Shown here piece after piece: positions 18,873 to 27,500 of a stretch of DNA of 27,500 nt (position 1 is its first letter; each line of letters opens with the position of its first letter). The position numbers and the translations under genes are program-made. The notes under the pieces are model-generated. The model did not search any database. It was not told where the DNA came from and saw nothing but the letters and a program-made list of their open reading frames with translations. The stretch is taken from positions 22,501 to 50,000 of the forward strand of contig JAWQFJ010025448.1 of the NCBI GenBank assembly GCA_034096865.1, given 5' to 3'. The DNA is from Theodoxus fluviatilis (lineage: Eukaryota > Mollusca > Gastropoda > Cycloneritida > Neritidae).

Positions 18873-19055
18873 CCAGGTTCGATTCTACACTGAAACTTTT
18901 TTTCGAGGGGTTGTGGGTTCGAACCCACCTGGTTTTTTGTGTTTGTGTGTGTGTGTGTGTGCGTTTTTTCCTCCTCTTTTCTCGGAGGCTGCGGGTTCGA
19001 ACCCGATCTTTTTTTCTTCTCCAAAACCTGGAGGTTCAGCGCCAGCGGTTTTTAT
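18830..19055 (+). repeat. tRNA-derived cassette with three B-box/T-run modules, copy A
   Basis: TGGCACAGTTGG at 18832-18843 followed by TAGAGC resembles a tRNA D-arm A box, and GGTTCGATTC at 18876-18885 is a B box at tRNA-like spacing (44 bp start to start). Two further T-arm-like boxes follow, GGTTCGAACC at 18916-18925 and 18994-19003, each extended to a perfect palindrome (16 and 14 bp). Each of the three is followed by a run of at least six T, the RNA polymerase III stop signal. The anticodon and acceptor arms do not fold well, so it is not a functional tRNA gene; a SINE-head origin is likely. Confidence 0.6.
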
Positions 19056-19186
19056 TTATCCAGTTGCTCATATCATCACCGATAGAATATGTTTTAATTC
19101 CTTCATGGTGAATGGCAACGGAATTTTTCTGTAATGGGTTGCCTCAGGGCGTATTTCCAGAATCGGTCATCACTGAATACCACACT
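19056..19186. other. 130-bp spacer between the two composites
   Basis: Unrelated to either composite end or to the outer flanks. Its presence only once argues against a simple tandem duplication of composite plus flank. Confidence 0.6.
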
Positions 19187-19226
19187 TTATCCCTCCAGGT
19201 TTACTGGAGGTCCTACAGACTTTATC

Positions 19227-19276
<50 letters not shown>

Positions 19277-19503
19277 TGTCTGTCTGTCCCGTCTCCACGG
19301 CCTATATCTCAAAAACTACTGGACGGATTTCCTTGAGATTTTGCACACTGACTGGAAGTTAGGTCCCATTCAATATTATCAAATTTTCAGAATCGAGGTT
19401 TGAAAAGAAAGTGACTTTTTTACATTTTGGTGTTTCATTGAAAACGATTCAACAGACTCCATTTTGCAAAATTTGTGACGTGATCATTTGACGTCGTATA
19501 ACG

Positions 19504-19574
19504 TGACGTCATTTGCGAGGAGATTTTTGAAGGAGGGGTGAATAGAATAGAATAGAATAGAATTCGTGACGTCA
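19504..19574. promoter_or_regulatory. Two CRE-type palindromes in copy B
   Basis: TGACGTCA at 19504-19511 and 19567-19574, with the same repeat context as copy A. The third is at 20330-20337. Confidence 0.5.
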
Positions 19575-19666
19575 TTTGCGAGGACAGAGAATGATTTAGA
19601 TAGATATGTCCTCAGATGTCTTAGGCCGCAAGGCCTTTATCTGATCTTTTGATCAGTACTTATGGC

Positions 19667-19701
19667 TACTCTCACTCTCTCTCTGTCTCTCTCTCTGACT
19701 C

Positions 19702-19769
<68 letters not shown>

Positions 19770-19865
19770 ACCCACCCTCTTACTCTCATTCTCTCTTCCC
19801 TTCCTCCCCTTTTCCCAGCTCCCCTCCCCCCCCCCTCTCTCTCACTCTCTCTGTCTCTCTCTCTG

Positions 19866-19896
<31 letters not shown>

Positions 19897-19955
19897 GTCT
19901 CTCTCTGTCTCTCTCTCTGTCTCTGTCTCTCTCTCTCTCTGTCTCTCTCTCTCTG

Positions 19956-20011
<56 letters not shown>
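19667..20011. repeat. (CT)n tract in copy B
   Basis: Same structure and same C-rich interruption as in copy A but about 30 bp shorter. Length change is confined to the repeats. Confidence 0.97.
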
Positions 20012-20016
<5 letters not shown>

Positions 20017-20070
20017 TACCACATTTGAATATTTTGCCTCAAGGGCTGAATGTAAGTAAGAAAGGCAATA

Positions 20071-20255
20071 CAGTAGTCGCCGCTTATAAAACACGCGGTT
20101 AATAAAAACAGCCGTTTTTTAAATACAGTTGGTAAGGTCCGGATTTACTTCGTTACTGATGGACATGTTCAACAAGCAAACGGTTAATAAAAACGCCGCT
20201 TATTAAAAACACTTTTGTTCGGTCCCAATGTGTTTTTAATAAGCGGCGACTACTG
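20071..20255. mobile_element. 185-bp pogo/Tigger-like MITE nested in copy B
   Basis: Same element and same TA flanks as in copy A. It sits at the same internal position, so it was present before the composite duplicated. Confidence 0.8.
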
Positions 20256-20258
20256 TAC

Positions 20259-20503
20259 TGCCTAATTCACTACCCTTGTCTCTAAACTCAGACGATTCCA
20301 ACTGCCTGTTCCGCTTTGACGTAATCTCATGACGTCATCTACGATCTAAGAGAATCGAAGAGACGACAAAGAAAGCAGTATATATAGCAAAGCGCAACCT
20401 AGGATCCTCTGACGAGCGTACCTTATCTAACCGATCAAGATAACGCGGGGATAGGGGATAAATCGAGTGTTAAAAAGATAAATCGCCGTTGTGAATAGGG
20501 GCC
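20259..20503. mobile_element. Degraded GGCC-type MITE nested in copy B
   Basis: Identical arrangement to copy A apart from single-base changes elsewhere in the composite. Confidence 0.65.
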
Positions 20504-20698
20504 CAGCGAATTAACTGAATGTCGACACAATCACGCGGCACTGTTGTACATTTGCAGTCAACGTAAGATCTCCTACGACGATTTGATTCAAGGCCTAGTG
20601 CTAATTGTTTTGATGGTCTGGTCTCAGTGTCACAAAAATATGATGATTTAATCAATCCCTGACCCGGAAATGTTGGGGACAACGACCATTTCAGCGTA

Positions 20699-20989
20699 AT
20701 GACATCGAGTCAAACCGAGTTATCTTTCCTACTTCAGCAAAACGCTTCGATATATGTTGAACCTCTACCAGCAGGCGCCAAAATGCGATACTACGAAAAG
20801 AATATTGACGTTGATGGGTTAGATCCGTATGAAATACCAAACAGTTCATGCTATCATCCATTTTTCTACAATTTACAGTGCAAAATACGAACCACGAGGG
20901 TTTATGACAAGGTCGTTATAAATGCTTCACATACCTATAAGTTTACAATGGCACAGTTGGTAGAGCATTGGGCTCTTGGTCATGCATGA
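20699..20989 (+). CDS. 96-codon ORF in composite copy B, function unknown
   Basis: Same protein as in copy A except S to F near residue 83. Because the copies are young, an intact frame is weak evidence of selection. Confidence 0.35.
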   Translation: MTSSQTELSFLLQQNASIYVEPLPAGAKMRYYEKNIDVDGLDPYEIPNSSCYHPFFYNLQCKIRTTRVYDKVVINASHTYKFTMAQLVEHWALGHA

Positions 20990-21169
20990 CCAGGTTCGAT
21001 TCTACACTGAAACTTTTTTTCGAGGGGTTGTGGGTTCGAACCCACCTGGTTTTTTGTGTTTGTGTGTGTGTGCGTTTTTTCCTCCTCTTTTCTCGGAGGC
21101 TGCGGGTTCGAACCCGATCTTCTTTTTTTCTTCTCCAAAACCTGGAGGTTCAGCGCCAGCGGTTTTTAT
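20947..21169 (+). repeat. tRNA-derived cassette with three B-box/T-run modules, copy B
   Basis: A box at 20949-20960; B boxes at 20993-21002, 21033-21042 and 21105-21114; T runs after each. The (TG)n between the second and third modules is shorter than in copy A. Confidence 0.6.
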
Positions 21170-21558
21170 CACTGCAAAGCCTTTCTGGACAATCGTATAA
21201 AAAAGGTATCATCGACCTAGGGGTTTACAAAAGGATTTTCATTTAGTTTAATTACATTGTGGCAAGTCCATCTATCCAAAATGATCATGTCTCTCTCTGG
21301 ATTTCTATTTCAATTATCACATGGGGAACGTCTATGATTACTGCAAAGGACATCTACGACGCAACGGGACGGAACGTTTCCTACGTTGCTGAGCAGGGCA
21401 CGCAATGCTTCCGTCAATTTTGTATATGAAGTTCTTAGCAGTCATAGTTAAGGACAAACAAATTAAAGTGATTAAATTTTGATCTGTGCCTTCATTGTTC
21501 ATTCCGTCTTGTTCCATCGTTTTGATAGAATGACTGTGAGATAGTGTTGCCAGTTCGG

Positions 21559-21622
<64 letters not shown>

Positions 21623-22192
21623 CCCCCTAGGCGTATTATTTCAAGAAAATGAGCTAGCCGACTGCGAAACAGTTGTTTATTGTAGAAACAACACCAATCA
21701 GTTTCTCTTTGCTATTAGTCCTGAGGCCAAGCAGCTCTATCAGCCCTAGAAAAAGGAAGTGTCGGCTACAAGTTTAGACTGAAATGTTTTGACATATTTT
21801 GAAAGAAGACACCTAGTACATGACATTTTGAGATACAATAACTTTGGGTAGAATCTAAATAATGAGATTTTTTTGTTTCTGAAATTCGTTTTTCACGCAA
21901 ACAGGTAAAAAGTATAAAAAAATGAAATTGTGTTTTCACTTTTTCCCCCCTGACTAAAGTAAGTAGGCATGTTCAAATATTACAATAATTCATGTATTGG
22001 AGTATGTTAGTGATTTTAGGTTTAGTAAGCAATTAATTAAGAATAAAAAACTTGTTTGACTCAAATCATTCGAGTTGCCTCCCTTGATGATAGTCAACAT
22101 AAGTAGCAATGTGCACACACCACCACCTATTCCTTCTGCACATCTCTTGGTTGCACAATCTCCACACAAACACAATGCTGTTGAAATAATTC
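21170..22192. other. No confident gene; contains a (GT)n tract
   Basis: It holds a perfect (GT)30 at 21561-21620. A 31-codon frame near 21332 (MITAKDIYDATGRN...) has no support beyond being open. Confidence 0.5.
21561..21620. repeat. Perfect (GT)30 microsatellite
   Basis: Sixty uninterrupted bases of GT. The lack of interruptions suggests it is polymorphic. Confidence 0.98.
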
Positions 22193-22402
22193 CTAGTCTG
22201 CATCAATGGAATCAATGTCTCCTTCAAAATACATATCTGTGTCAGAACTACTACTGTCAGTGTCACTTGTGTTGTCCATGTCTTCCTCCACCAACGCCGA
22301 CTGTGTGTTCACACACCCAACACATGCACACAGTTGTGTGAATTGCAGAGAGTTGCGGTGGCAGCTGCTAATAAAATATAGTTTGCTGCATAGATTCTCC
22401 AT
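22193..22402 (-). pseudogene. C-terminal fragment of a CXC-type mobile-element-associated protein
   Basis: The frame reads SCHRNSLQFTQLCACVGC followed by VNTQ, then a strongly acidic Asp/Ser tail (MDNTSDTDSSSSDTD...) and a stop. RxNSLxCTxLCxCxGCxN is the cysteine-rich pattern near the C-terminus of a family of invertebrate mobile-element proteins; here an expected Cys is F, and upstream cysteines are largely lost. A TTTATTAGCAG at 22375-22365 could act as an acceptor, so a real last exon is a less likely alternative. It pairs with the fragment at 22869-23285. Confidence 0.5.
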
Positions 22403-22868
22403 TTCTCTATTTGTTTGCCAAATTTCAGGTTAAACTAATGTTAAGATCATGGTTAATTTTGTTTCCAAAAAAAATCGTTATTAATAGCATCCACTTTGGT
22501 AAGACGCCATTCTAAGATTATCGCCGAAAATGTGGTTAAAAAAATAAAATACAACATTTGCGCACTCATGATCGCACTAAAACTTATGCGTATTTACCAC
22601 TTTGTTCATTTTTGTACCTTAAATCTGTATTCTGGGGATTGTTTGAGCCTAAGATCATGTTCATTTTTTTGGTCATATACCTCCTACCTACTGACTTTCT
22701 TTGGACATTATTTATTTTCCCTAGACTGCCCCTTTAACTTGGTTTCGTGCAACAAGCAACACTATTTTCCTCACATGATTATGGTGTAAATAGACCTCAA
22801 ATGATCAATCAGGCAATCAATCAACTAGTTTTTACTAAAATGTAACGAAAGTATAACGTTCAACTTAC

Positions 22869-23285
22869 TTGTACGAGTTTTTCTGGAGCTCAAGTCCCTG
22901 TCGATTTGCATTTTTTAGACTTTGTCGCTCGCTCCTGGTAGTCTATTCTCGGCTGTTCTGACTTTGTGGTCTCATTTTTTTTCCTCGGTGAAACAACTCC
23001 CGCAGCTTTGCCCTTCTCAAAGCGACGCTGCACCTGTTCGATTCTTCGTAATCGTTTATTTGTGAAACGATTATAACGTTACAGGTGAAAGCAACGCGTT
23101 TCACTTTCAGGCTTTGATTGTAAAGCAAGAATTTTCTCAGCTATCACAGGTTCTTCGCCGTCTAAACTACTCCACTGCTTGCTTGACCATATGGTGGTAT
23201 TCCACTTAATCTCTGTGAAACTCGCTAAATCTAGAGAAGTAATGTCTTCGCAGCAGTGCGAAATGCACTTGTCGAGCAGCGTTGT
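22869..23285 (-). pseudogene. N-terminal fragment of the same mobile-element-type gene, with in-frame stops
   Basis: One frame reads KCISHCCEDITSLDLASFTE, then IKWNTTIWSSKQWSSLDGEE, then IAEKILAL, then CFHL-stop-RYNRFTNKRLRRIEQVQRR. This follows a pattern I know from the N-termini of invertebrate transposon-linked proteins: FT..W......W..L.G.E..IA..L, then FH..CY..FT...R...A..R. A TAA at 23079-23081 falls where the FHxxCY motif should be, and a TGA at 22890-22892 follows. An upstream TAA sits at 23286-23288. The several hundred middle residues of such proteins are absent between this and 22402, so it is a broken copy. Confidence 0.55.
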
Positions 23286-24641
23286 TTAGGTTAGAAACCC
23301 GTATGCAAGGGACGCAACTCCAATCTGGTACCGGCAATTAGACGTTTTTCATATATTTTTTCCCAACTTCTTTTAATTATCATACGTTATTTATATTCAT
23401 TTGAAAGTTATTGTTTACAAAATATCAACAAAGAATATTCCCTTTACCCATCAGAACAAATATATTTTGGTGTCTACAACTATCCGAAGCTTTTGAACGA
23501 TAGAGCTGCTTGGCCTCAGGACTATATGGCAGAAACACACCCACATTTTTTATAACCTTCCTGGTGACGCATTCACGCACAAAAACACGGAAGCTTGCTT
23601 TGAAAAGAAAATTTTACCAGAACACAGACACTTTCTGTTTATGAAAATCCTTAAATTCGACAGCTTTTGTATTGTGTACACTCATTGTCATGACAGATTC
23701 ATCAACGATGGGAACACGTGACACCATCATTGCTTGCAGGCGTGACTGTTTCCTATCCGATTTGTTTTTTCATGGCCAGATACGTTATCGTTTGCATAGT
23801 CATGCATTCGAATAACTATTCTTCAAAGCATTGCTATCGCAAATAAGTGTGCCCGGTTGTTAGTCTGATTTTCTACAACACTATGATTTGCTAGAACATT
23901 TACTCCATTTAACTGTCTTGTGAAGACTTCGATCGCGGGTGAGGCAAATGAGCTTTCGATAGTACATCACAACACGTTCACATTATATCAGGCTGCAAAC
24001 TTCAAGAGAGTGGATATAGTGGCTAATGGCTAAAGTAACGTATACAAACAGTGGGTCAGGGAGTTCCTTTTACTGGAGAAACGGCGATAATGGCACTGTT
24101 TCGCGCTTATGCAACGTATATGCGCCAGGCAAGAAATCTCCTTCAAAGTTTTAGAAAGTTGTCCAATAACTAGACTCCGTAGAATTTCGATTAGAAGTCT
24201 CGTCTTGCCTGGAGATACGCGGCTCCTCCCAGCACACAAAAACACCAGAATATTTGCCACTAGGGACTGGCAGACTCGTGTTTTACAAATCACGATGCAA
24301 ATCATGCACACTCATCAGAAAAAGTTGCTGACGCTAATGCCCGAGGGAAATACACTCTCGGTGAATGGAGTCTGCAACGATGGATTGGTCGGTCACGCAA
24401 AATGTAGAGGCGGTAGACTGCTTTGTGCCTGGTTTTCATCCTAGTACGTGACCACAGTTTCATCGGGTTAGTCAGGGTGCGCGGAGAATACAACCGTTGC
24501 GGTGATCCTAGAGTTCCCGTTTTGGCAAACTGCCCAGCCCCCACTGCTGCTCCCTTCTCAGAGGCTACGATTAATTTTTTTTTAAGACCGAGGAGGAAGT
24601 CCAATGTGATGTTTTCGTCAGCAGCCTGATCGAATGTTTGC
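23286..24641. other. No confident gene
   Basis: Mixed-composition DNA. Frames at 24030-24311, 24109-24444 and 24302-24604 overlap on opposite strands and carry no motif I recognise. Confidence 0.4.
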
Positions 24642-24644
24642 CTG

Positions 24645-24867
24645 GGCCCGTATCCAGAACGGCGAGTTATTTTAACCCAGATTTATCTCTAAACTCAGAC
24701 GATTCCAACTCTCTGTTCCGCTCTACCTTGGCTTGAAACCAGTATATATAGCAAAGCGCAACCTAGGATCCTCTGACGAGCGTACCTTATCTAACCGATC
24801 AAGATAACCCGGGGTTAGGGGATAAATCGAGTGTTAAAAAGATAAATCGCCGTTCTGGATACGGGCC
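24645..24867. mobile_element. Intact 223-bp MITE with 20-bp-plus termini and CTG target duplication
   Basis: The left end GGCCCGTATCCAGAACGGCG is exactly inverted at the right end (24848-24867), and similarity continues inward. CTG flanks both sides (24642-24644 and 24868-24870). A GG-start with a 3-bp target duplication fits PIF/Harbinger best. The interior is shared with the degraded copies at 18142-18386 and 20259-20503. Confidence 0.8.
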
Positions 24868-24870
24868 CTG

Positions 24871-25509
24871 GAGTTGATATGATGCTTGTATGAATCGAAT
24901 ATGATAAGATGACTGTGGGGTTTCAGTTTGCAATGTGGGCACCCAAAGATGAGAGAAAAGCAGCAATAAAAAAAAGTAAGCTCCTTTTGCAAGTATTTTT
25001 GTTTCAACAGTAGGCCATATAAGTCACCTACATTGGTGAGCATGGTTGGAAAGTAATATAGTCTTGCCTTTGGAAGGAATTGTCAGGGGGACGGTGAACT
25101 GCATTCGACTGTGAACAATGTGTGCCTATCATCAGACTTGCCCATTGCTTGGTCAATGCTACCGTTAAAACGCAAGGCTATCATCAAAGTGCAGCCATTT
25201 ATACACCCAATGCAGGAAGTAAATAAGTATTGTCATTTCCATTAAGTGGCTCTAGAAAGCTTACGAGACCGCACAAGTTGGCGTAGAAGCGGACTGTTGT
25301 TGACCTTTCGCTGAAGTGCACGCGTCATTCACAGTTTGGGCATGGGGGTTGCCGAGCTCTGTGAGCACGGAAGTGCATACTCCTGTTCGAGGTCCGCCAT
25401 CAGCTCAGATTGCAGTCCACTGATGGACTGTAAAGTGCGAGGCTGCGTTTCGCTACAATCGACAAGTCGAATTCGACGGAAGGCGTCCTGTTTGAGTGGG
25501 TAGCAATGG
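24871..25509. other. No confident feature
   Basis: No coding motif or element terminus is evident. The right part (after about 25430) may contain a very worn unit of the tandem repeat that follows. Confidence 0.4.
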
Positions 25510-25915
25510 CGTCACGTAGACGTACGGTCCATTTGCAAGCAGACGACTATGGTGTCTCGTTTTTCATGACAAGCATTGGACAGAAGCTAAATTCCAGTCG
25601 CAGGCAAAACGACTGCTGTGGATGTACAGATTTTCGTGCCAAACATTCGATCAAAGGCGGAATCCAGTTTCAGGCAAGGCGTGTACAGTTTTTCATACTA
25701 GTGTTCAACTGAAGCTACATTGCAGTAAGTAGGCAAACATACTCAAGCGGATATACATGATTTTTCTTGACAGCCAATGGACCAAAGCTAGAATTCAGTC
25801 ACAGGTGGAATGGCTGTGGTGGGTGTACCGTTTTTTCAGGACAATCGTTCGACTGCAGCAAGGGCCGAGTCACATGCAAAATGACTGTAGCGATTGCACC
25901 GTTTTCTCACGAGAA
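25510..25915 (+). repeat. Diverged tandem repeat, unit about 70 bp, left block
   Basis: Successive units share the order CATTCGACTGAAGCTA, then ATTCAGTCACAGGCAAAA, then GACTGTGGTGGATGTACCG, then TTTTTCATGACAAT (an eye-made consensus). Units start near 25575, 25645, 25705, 25780 and 25850, with a partial unit before. Identity between units is modest. Overlapping open frames (25506-25712, 25757-25945) follow the repeat and are not convincing genes. Confidence 0.7.
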
Positions 25916-25928
25916 GGCAACAAAGAAT

Positions 25929-26217
25929 TAGTTGTGGTACGATAACCACATCGACCTTTTCGTCCTGCCGACCCAAAACGTCTTTCTCAATTGTGCAAGA
26001 AAGAAAGAAAGAAAGATATCAACGATAATTAGCTGCCACATCTCTCTGTCATTTGAGCACTCGGGGAAACCACTAGTTAAGTTTTTTGAAAAGTTTTCAG
26101 CGAGAGAGGAGTTTTGATTCATGTTCAATCTGGTCTCTTCTAATTAAAACAAAATTCAGGCCGACTTACCGAACCCTCCCCCCCTTTATTTTGTAAAGTT
26201 ACCTTATAACCACAACT
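25929..26217. mobile_element. Possible 290-bp insertion splitting the tandem repeat
   Basis: It interrupts the tandem array and begins AGTTGTGGTACG and ends ATAACCACAACT, a terminal inverted similarity of about 9-10 bp (AGTTGTGGT). It includes a (GAAA)n run at about 25997-26016. No clear target duplication is seen, so this is tentative. Confidence 0.4.
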
Positions 26218-26224
26218 TTCATTT

Positions 26225-26400
26225 TGTTCCCAATCAATAAACCAAAGCTAGAATACAGACACGGACAAAATGAATGTAGTGGATGGAAGTATTTTTTTCG
26301 TGACAATCGTTCGACTGGAGCTGGGCTCCTTTCACAGACTGTTGTAGGTGAATCGTCTTTTTCATGCCTATCATTCCATTGAAGTTCAAGCTTTCATCAG
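26225..26400 (+). repeat. Diverged tandem repeat, right block
   Basis: It resumes the same unit: ACCAAAGCTAGAATACAGACAC, then AAAATGAATGTAGTGGATG, then CGTGACAATCGTTCGACTGGAG, then TTTTTCATGCCTATCATTCC. About two and a half units are visible before similarity fades. Confidence 0.65.
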
Positions 26401-27500
26401 CGTTTGAAAAGTTTGGAGTGAAACAAAAACTCTCGACAAATTAGATCTGGACGCGATCAAAGGCTACGAAAATGGCGCATTTGAATGATCTGAGGATACG
26501 TGATGGAGCGTTTGCCCCGGCTGGTCAAGGATAATGGACAAGAGTGGATGTTTGAGTATTATCAGAATGACAAATCTGTACAAATTGAGAGGCGTTGCAC
26601 TTGATTGGCGTAACTGCGTCTTTTCAAACACGCTGATAACGTTAATAGATCACTTCAGTAAAACTGATTCGTCATTGATTTCTTAATAACACTCAATAAT
26701 GCCTTGAGGAAGACTGATAGTGCAATAAAAAGATAACATTAAATTGCTCATATTGAATCTAATAGATGTTCAGATACCGCTGTTTGGGGTTCGGAGTCAA
26801 TTTTGGTGTAAACAGCCGGACAGGATAGCCGCACCATTAGTGACTAAATCTGCAGTGTCGATAGTTCCCGTTTATGGTACATCAGAACGAAGGCAAACAA
26901 ATCGACGAACGTGCATTCACATAGTCAGGAGGAGGCAACATGGACAATGGTAGCTCAGTCCCCGCCTGTGGTCTTAAATGTTATCGTCTGTTTCTCACAG
27001 GGCTTCGCACTTACTCTACGTGATCAAACTACTGTCTCTCCTTGGTATGATTTTTACTGTGGAAACCTATCATAAGATGTCAGGATTCGAAAAAGATTTT
27101 CTCATCACTGATATAGTTTCTGCCTTCCTCACCTCATTCTCACGCCTACCCTCCACCCCCATCCCTCGATGCCCCCCCACCCCCCCATATCCCCCAAAAA
27201 TAAAAATACGCAGGGGAGGTATACTAATACCATTTTAGATTATATTTGATGTAAATGTATGCCTTCTGAGAGTAAGGTACCTCAGCAAACGAGTCATTCG
27301 ATAGTTAATCTATTCACACACAAATTCGGAGGCAGCAGTGACGTTTGGCGGTGATCTTCTTGCTTAACATCCAAGGATTCGGGCCACGTGGATAACGTCA
27401 GAACTGAACTGACGTTTGAATCACCTACGTCAGCTGTAGAGTAACTCAGTTTTAAGCTCAGCTTGAGACTCAATCAATAAAAATGTTCGCCGTTTTAATG
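26401..27500. other. No confident gene; C-rich run
   Basis: It contains a C-rich stretch at about 27146-27197 (CCACCCCCATCCC...CCCCCCAC). Short frames at 26744-26953 and 26978-27238 have no recognisable domain. The window ends in unassigned sequence. Confidence 0.4.

Larger units (their letters stand above)
17074..19055 (+). mobile_element. Composite non-autonomous repeat, copy A (about 1.98 kb)
   Basis: This segment is repeated almost unchanged at 19187-21169. Both start TTATCCCTCCAGG and end CAGCGGTTTTTAT, while sequences outside these points are unrelated, as expected for two insertions. TTAT sits at both ends of both copies and may be a 4-bp target duplication. CCTCCAGGTTT near the left end is inverted as AAACCTGGAGG about 25 bp from the right end. 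Contents in order: TGTC run, a conserved block with CRE palindromes, (AATAG)n, about 380 bp of (CT)n with a C-run, a pogo-like MITE, a degraded GGCC-type MITE, a 96-codon ORF, and a tRNA-derived cassette. No transposase is visible. Orientation is arbitrary, set by the ORF and tRNA-like module. Confidence 0.75.
19187..21169 (+). mobile_element. Composite non-autonomous repeat, copy B
   Basis: Same order of parts as copy A. Outside the microsatellites I count only a handful of differences (for example CGAACTAACTG/CGAATTAACTG, GATCTCGTACG/GATCTCCTACG, TACAAGTCTACAA/TATAAGTTTACAA and one extra TCT-type insertion near the right end). The left TGTC run has become a longer (TG)n and the (CT)n is shorter. 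Near-identity implies recent duplication or active homogenisation. Confidence 0.75.

Noticed and set aside
18830..18890. A functional tRNA gene
   Set aside because: A and B boxes are good, but the T stem, anticodon arm and acceptor arm do not pair properly, and the sequence is embedded in a repeated element.
17502..20102. Long SLSLSL / RERERE frames in the two composites
   Set aside because: Pure (CT)n translation, present on both strands.
22793..22830. ATCAATCA-rich stretch as a second LINE 3' tail
   Set aside because: It resembles the tail at 8140-8156, but no LINE coding block precedes it.
25510..26400. CRISPR-like repeat-spacer array
   Set aside because: The whole unit is repeated and diverged with no constant repeat alternating with unique spacers, and the genome is eukaryotic.

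Overview
The window is eukaryotic and looks like an invertebrate nuclear genome, most likely a lophotrochozoan such as a gastropod mollusc. It has spliced exons with GT-AG junctions, an animal ion-channel-subunit gene, degraded non-LTR retrotransposons, several short inverted-repeat (MITE-like) elements, and very long dinucleotide to tetranucleotide microsatellites. There is no operon-like coding and no sign of bacteria. The species call is an inference from repeat style, not from a diagnostic gene.

The one convincing host gene lies on the minus strand between 15288 and 6975. It has four coding exons (15288-15066, 13581-13492, 12285-12151, 7276-6975), all joined in phase 1 at GT-AG boundaries. 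They give a complete 249-residue four-pass membrane protein of the claudin-like calcium-channel gamma / TARP (stargazin) superfamily, closest by eye to the gamma-5/gamma-7 branch. Its introns carry most of the simple repeats: a (UG)-rich tract beginning about 15 nt after the exon 1 donor, a 450-bp compound tract about 100 nt after the exon 3 donor, and a LINE 3' end in antisense inside intron 3.

Layout. 1-728: inverted-repeat element with 16-bp termini. 730-6974: mostly unassigned DNA, with a duplicated about 100-bp segment, one microsatellite and a LINE zinc-finger-tail relic at 4311-4418. 6975-15288: the gamma-subunit gene. 15361-17073: upstream flank with no confident feature. 17074-19055 and 19187-21169: two almost identical about 2-kb composite repeats, 130 bp apart and with unrelated outer flanks, so they look like two insertions of one non-autonomous element. 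Each copy contains nested MITEs, a (CT)n tract, a shared 96-codon ORF, CRE-like palindromes and a tRNA-derived cassette with three B-box/T-run modules. 22193-23285: two pieces of a broken mobile-element-type gene on the minus strand. 24645-24867: an intact solo MITE related to one nested in the composite. About 25510-26400: a diverged about 70-bp tandem repeat interrupted by a 290-bp segment. The remainder is unassigned.

The candidate for a less-described system is the twin composite element, especially its repeated T-arm/B-box plus T-run modules and its shared ORF. All family calls rest on visual motif recognition only. No searches were run.
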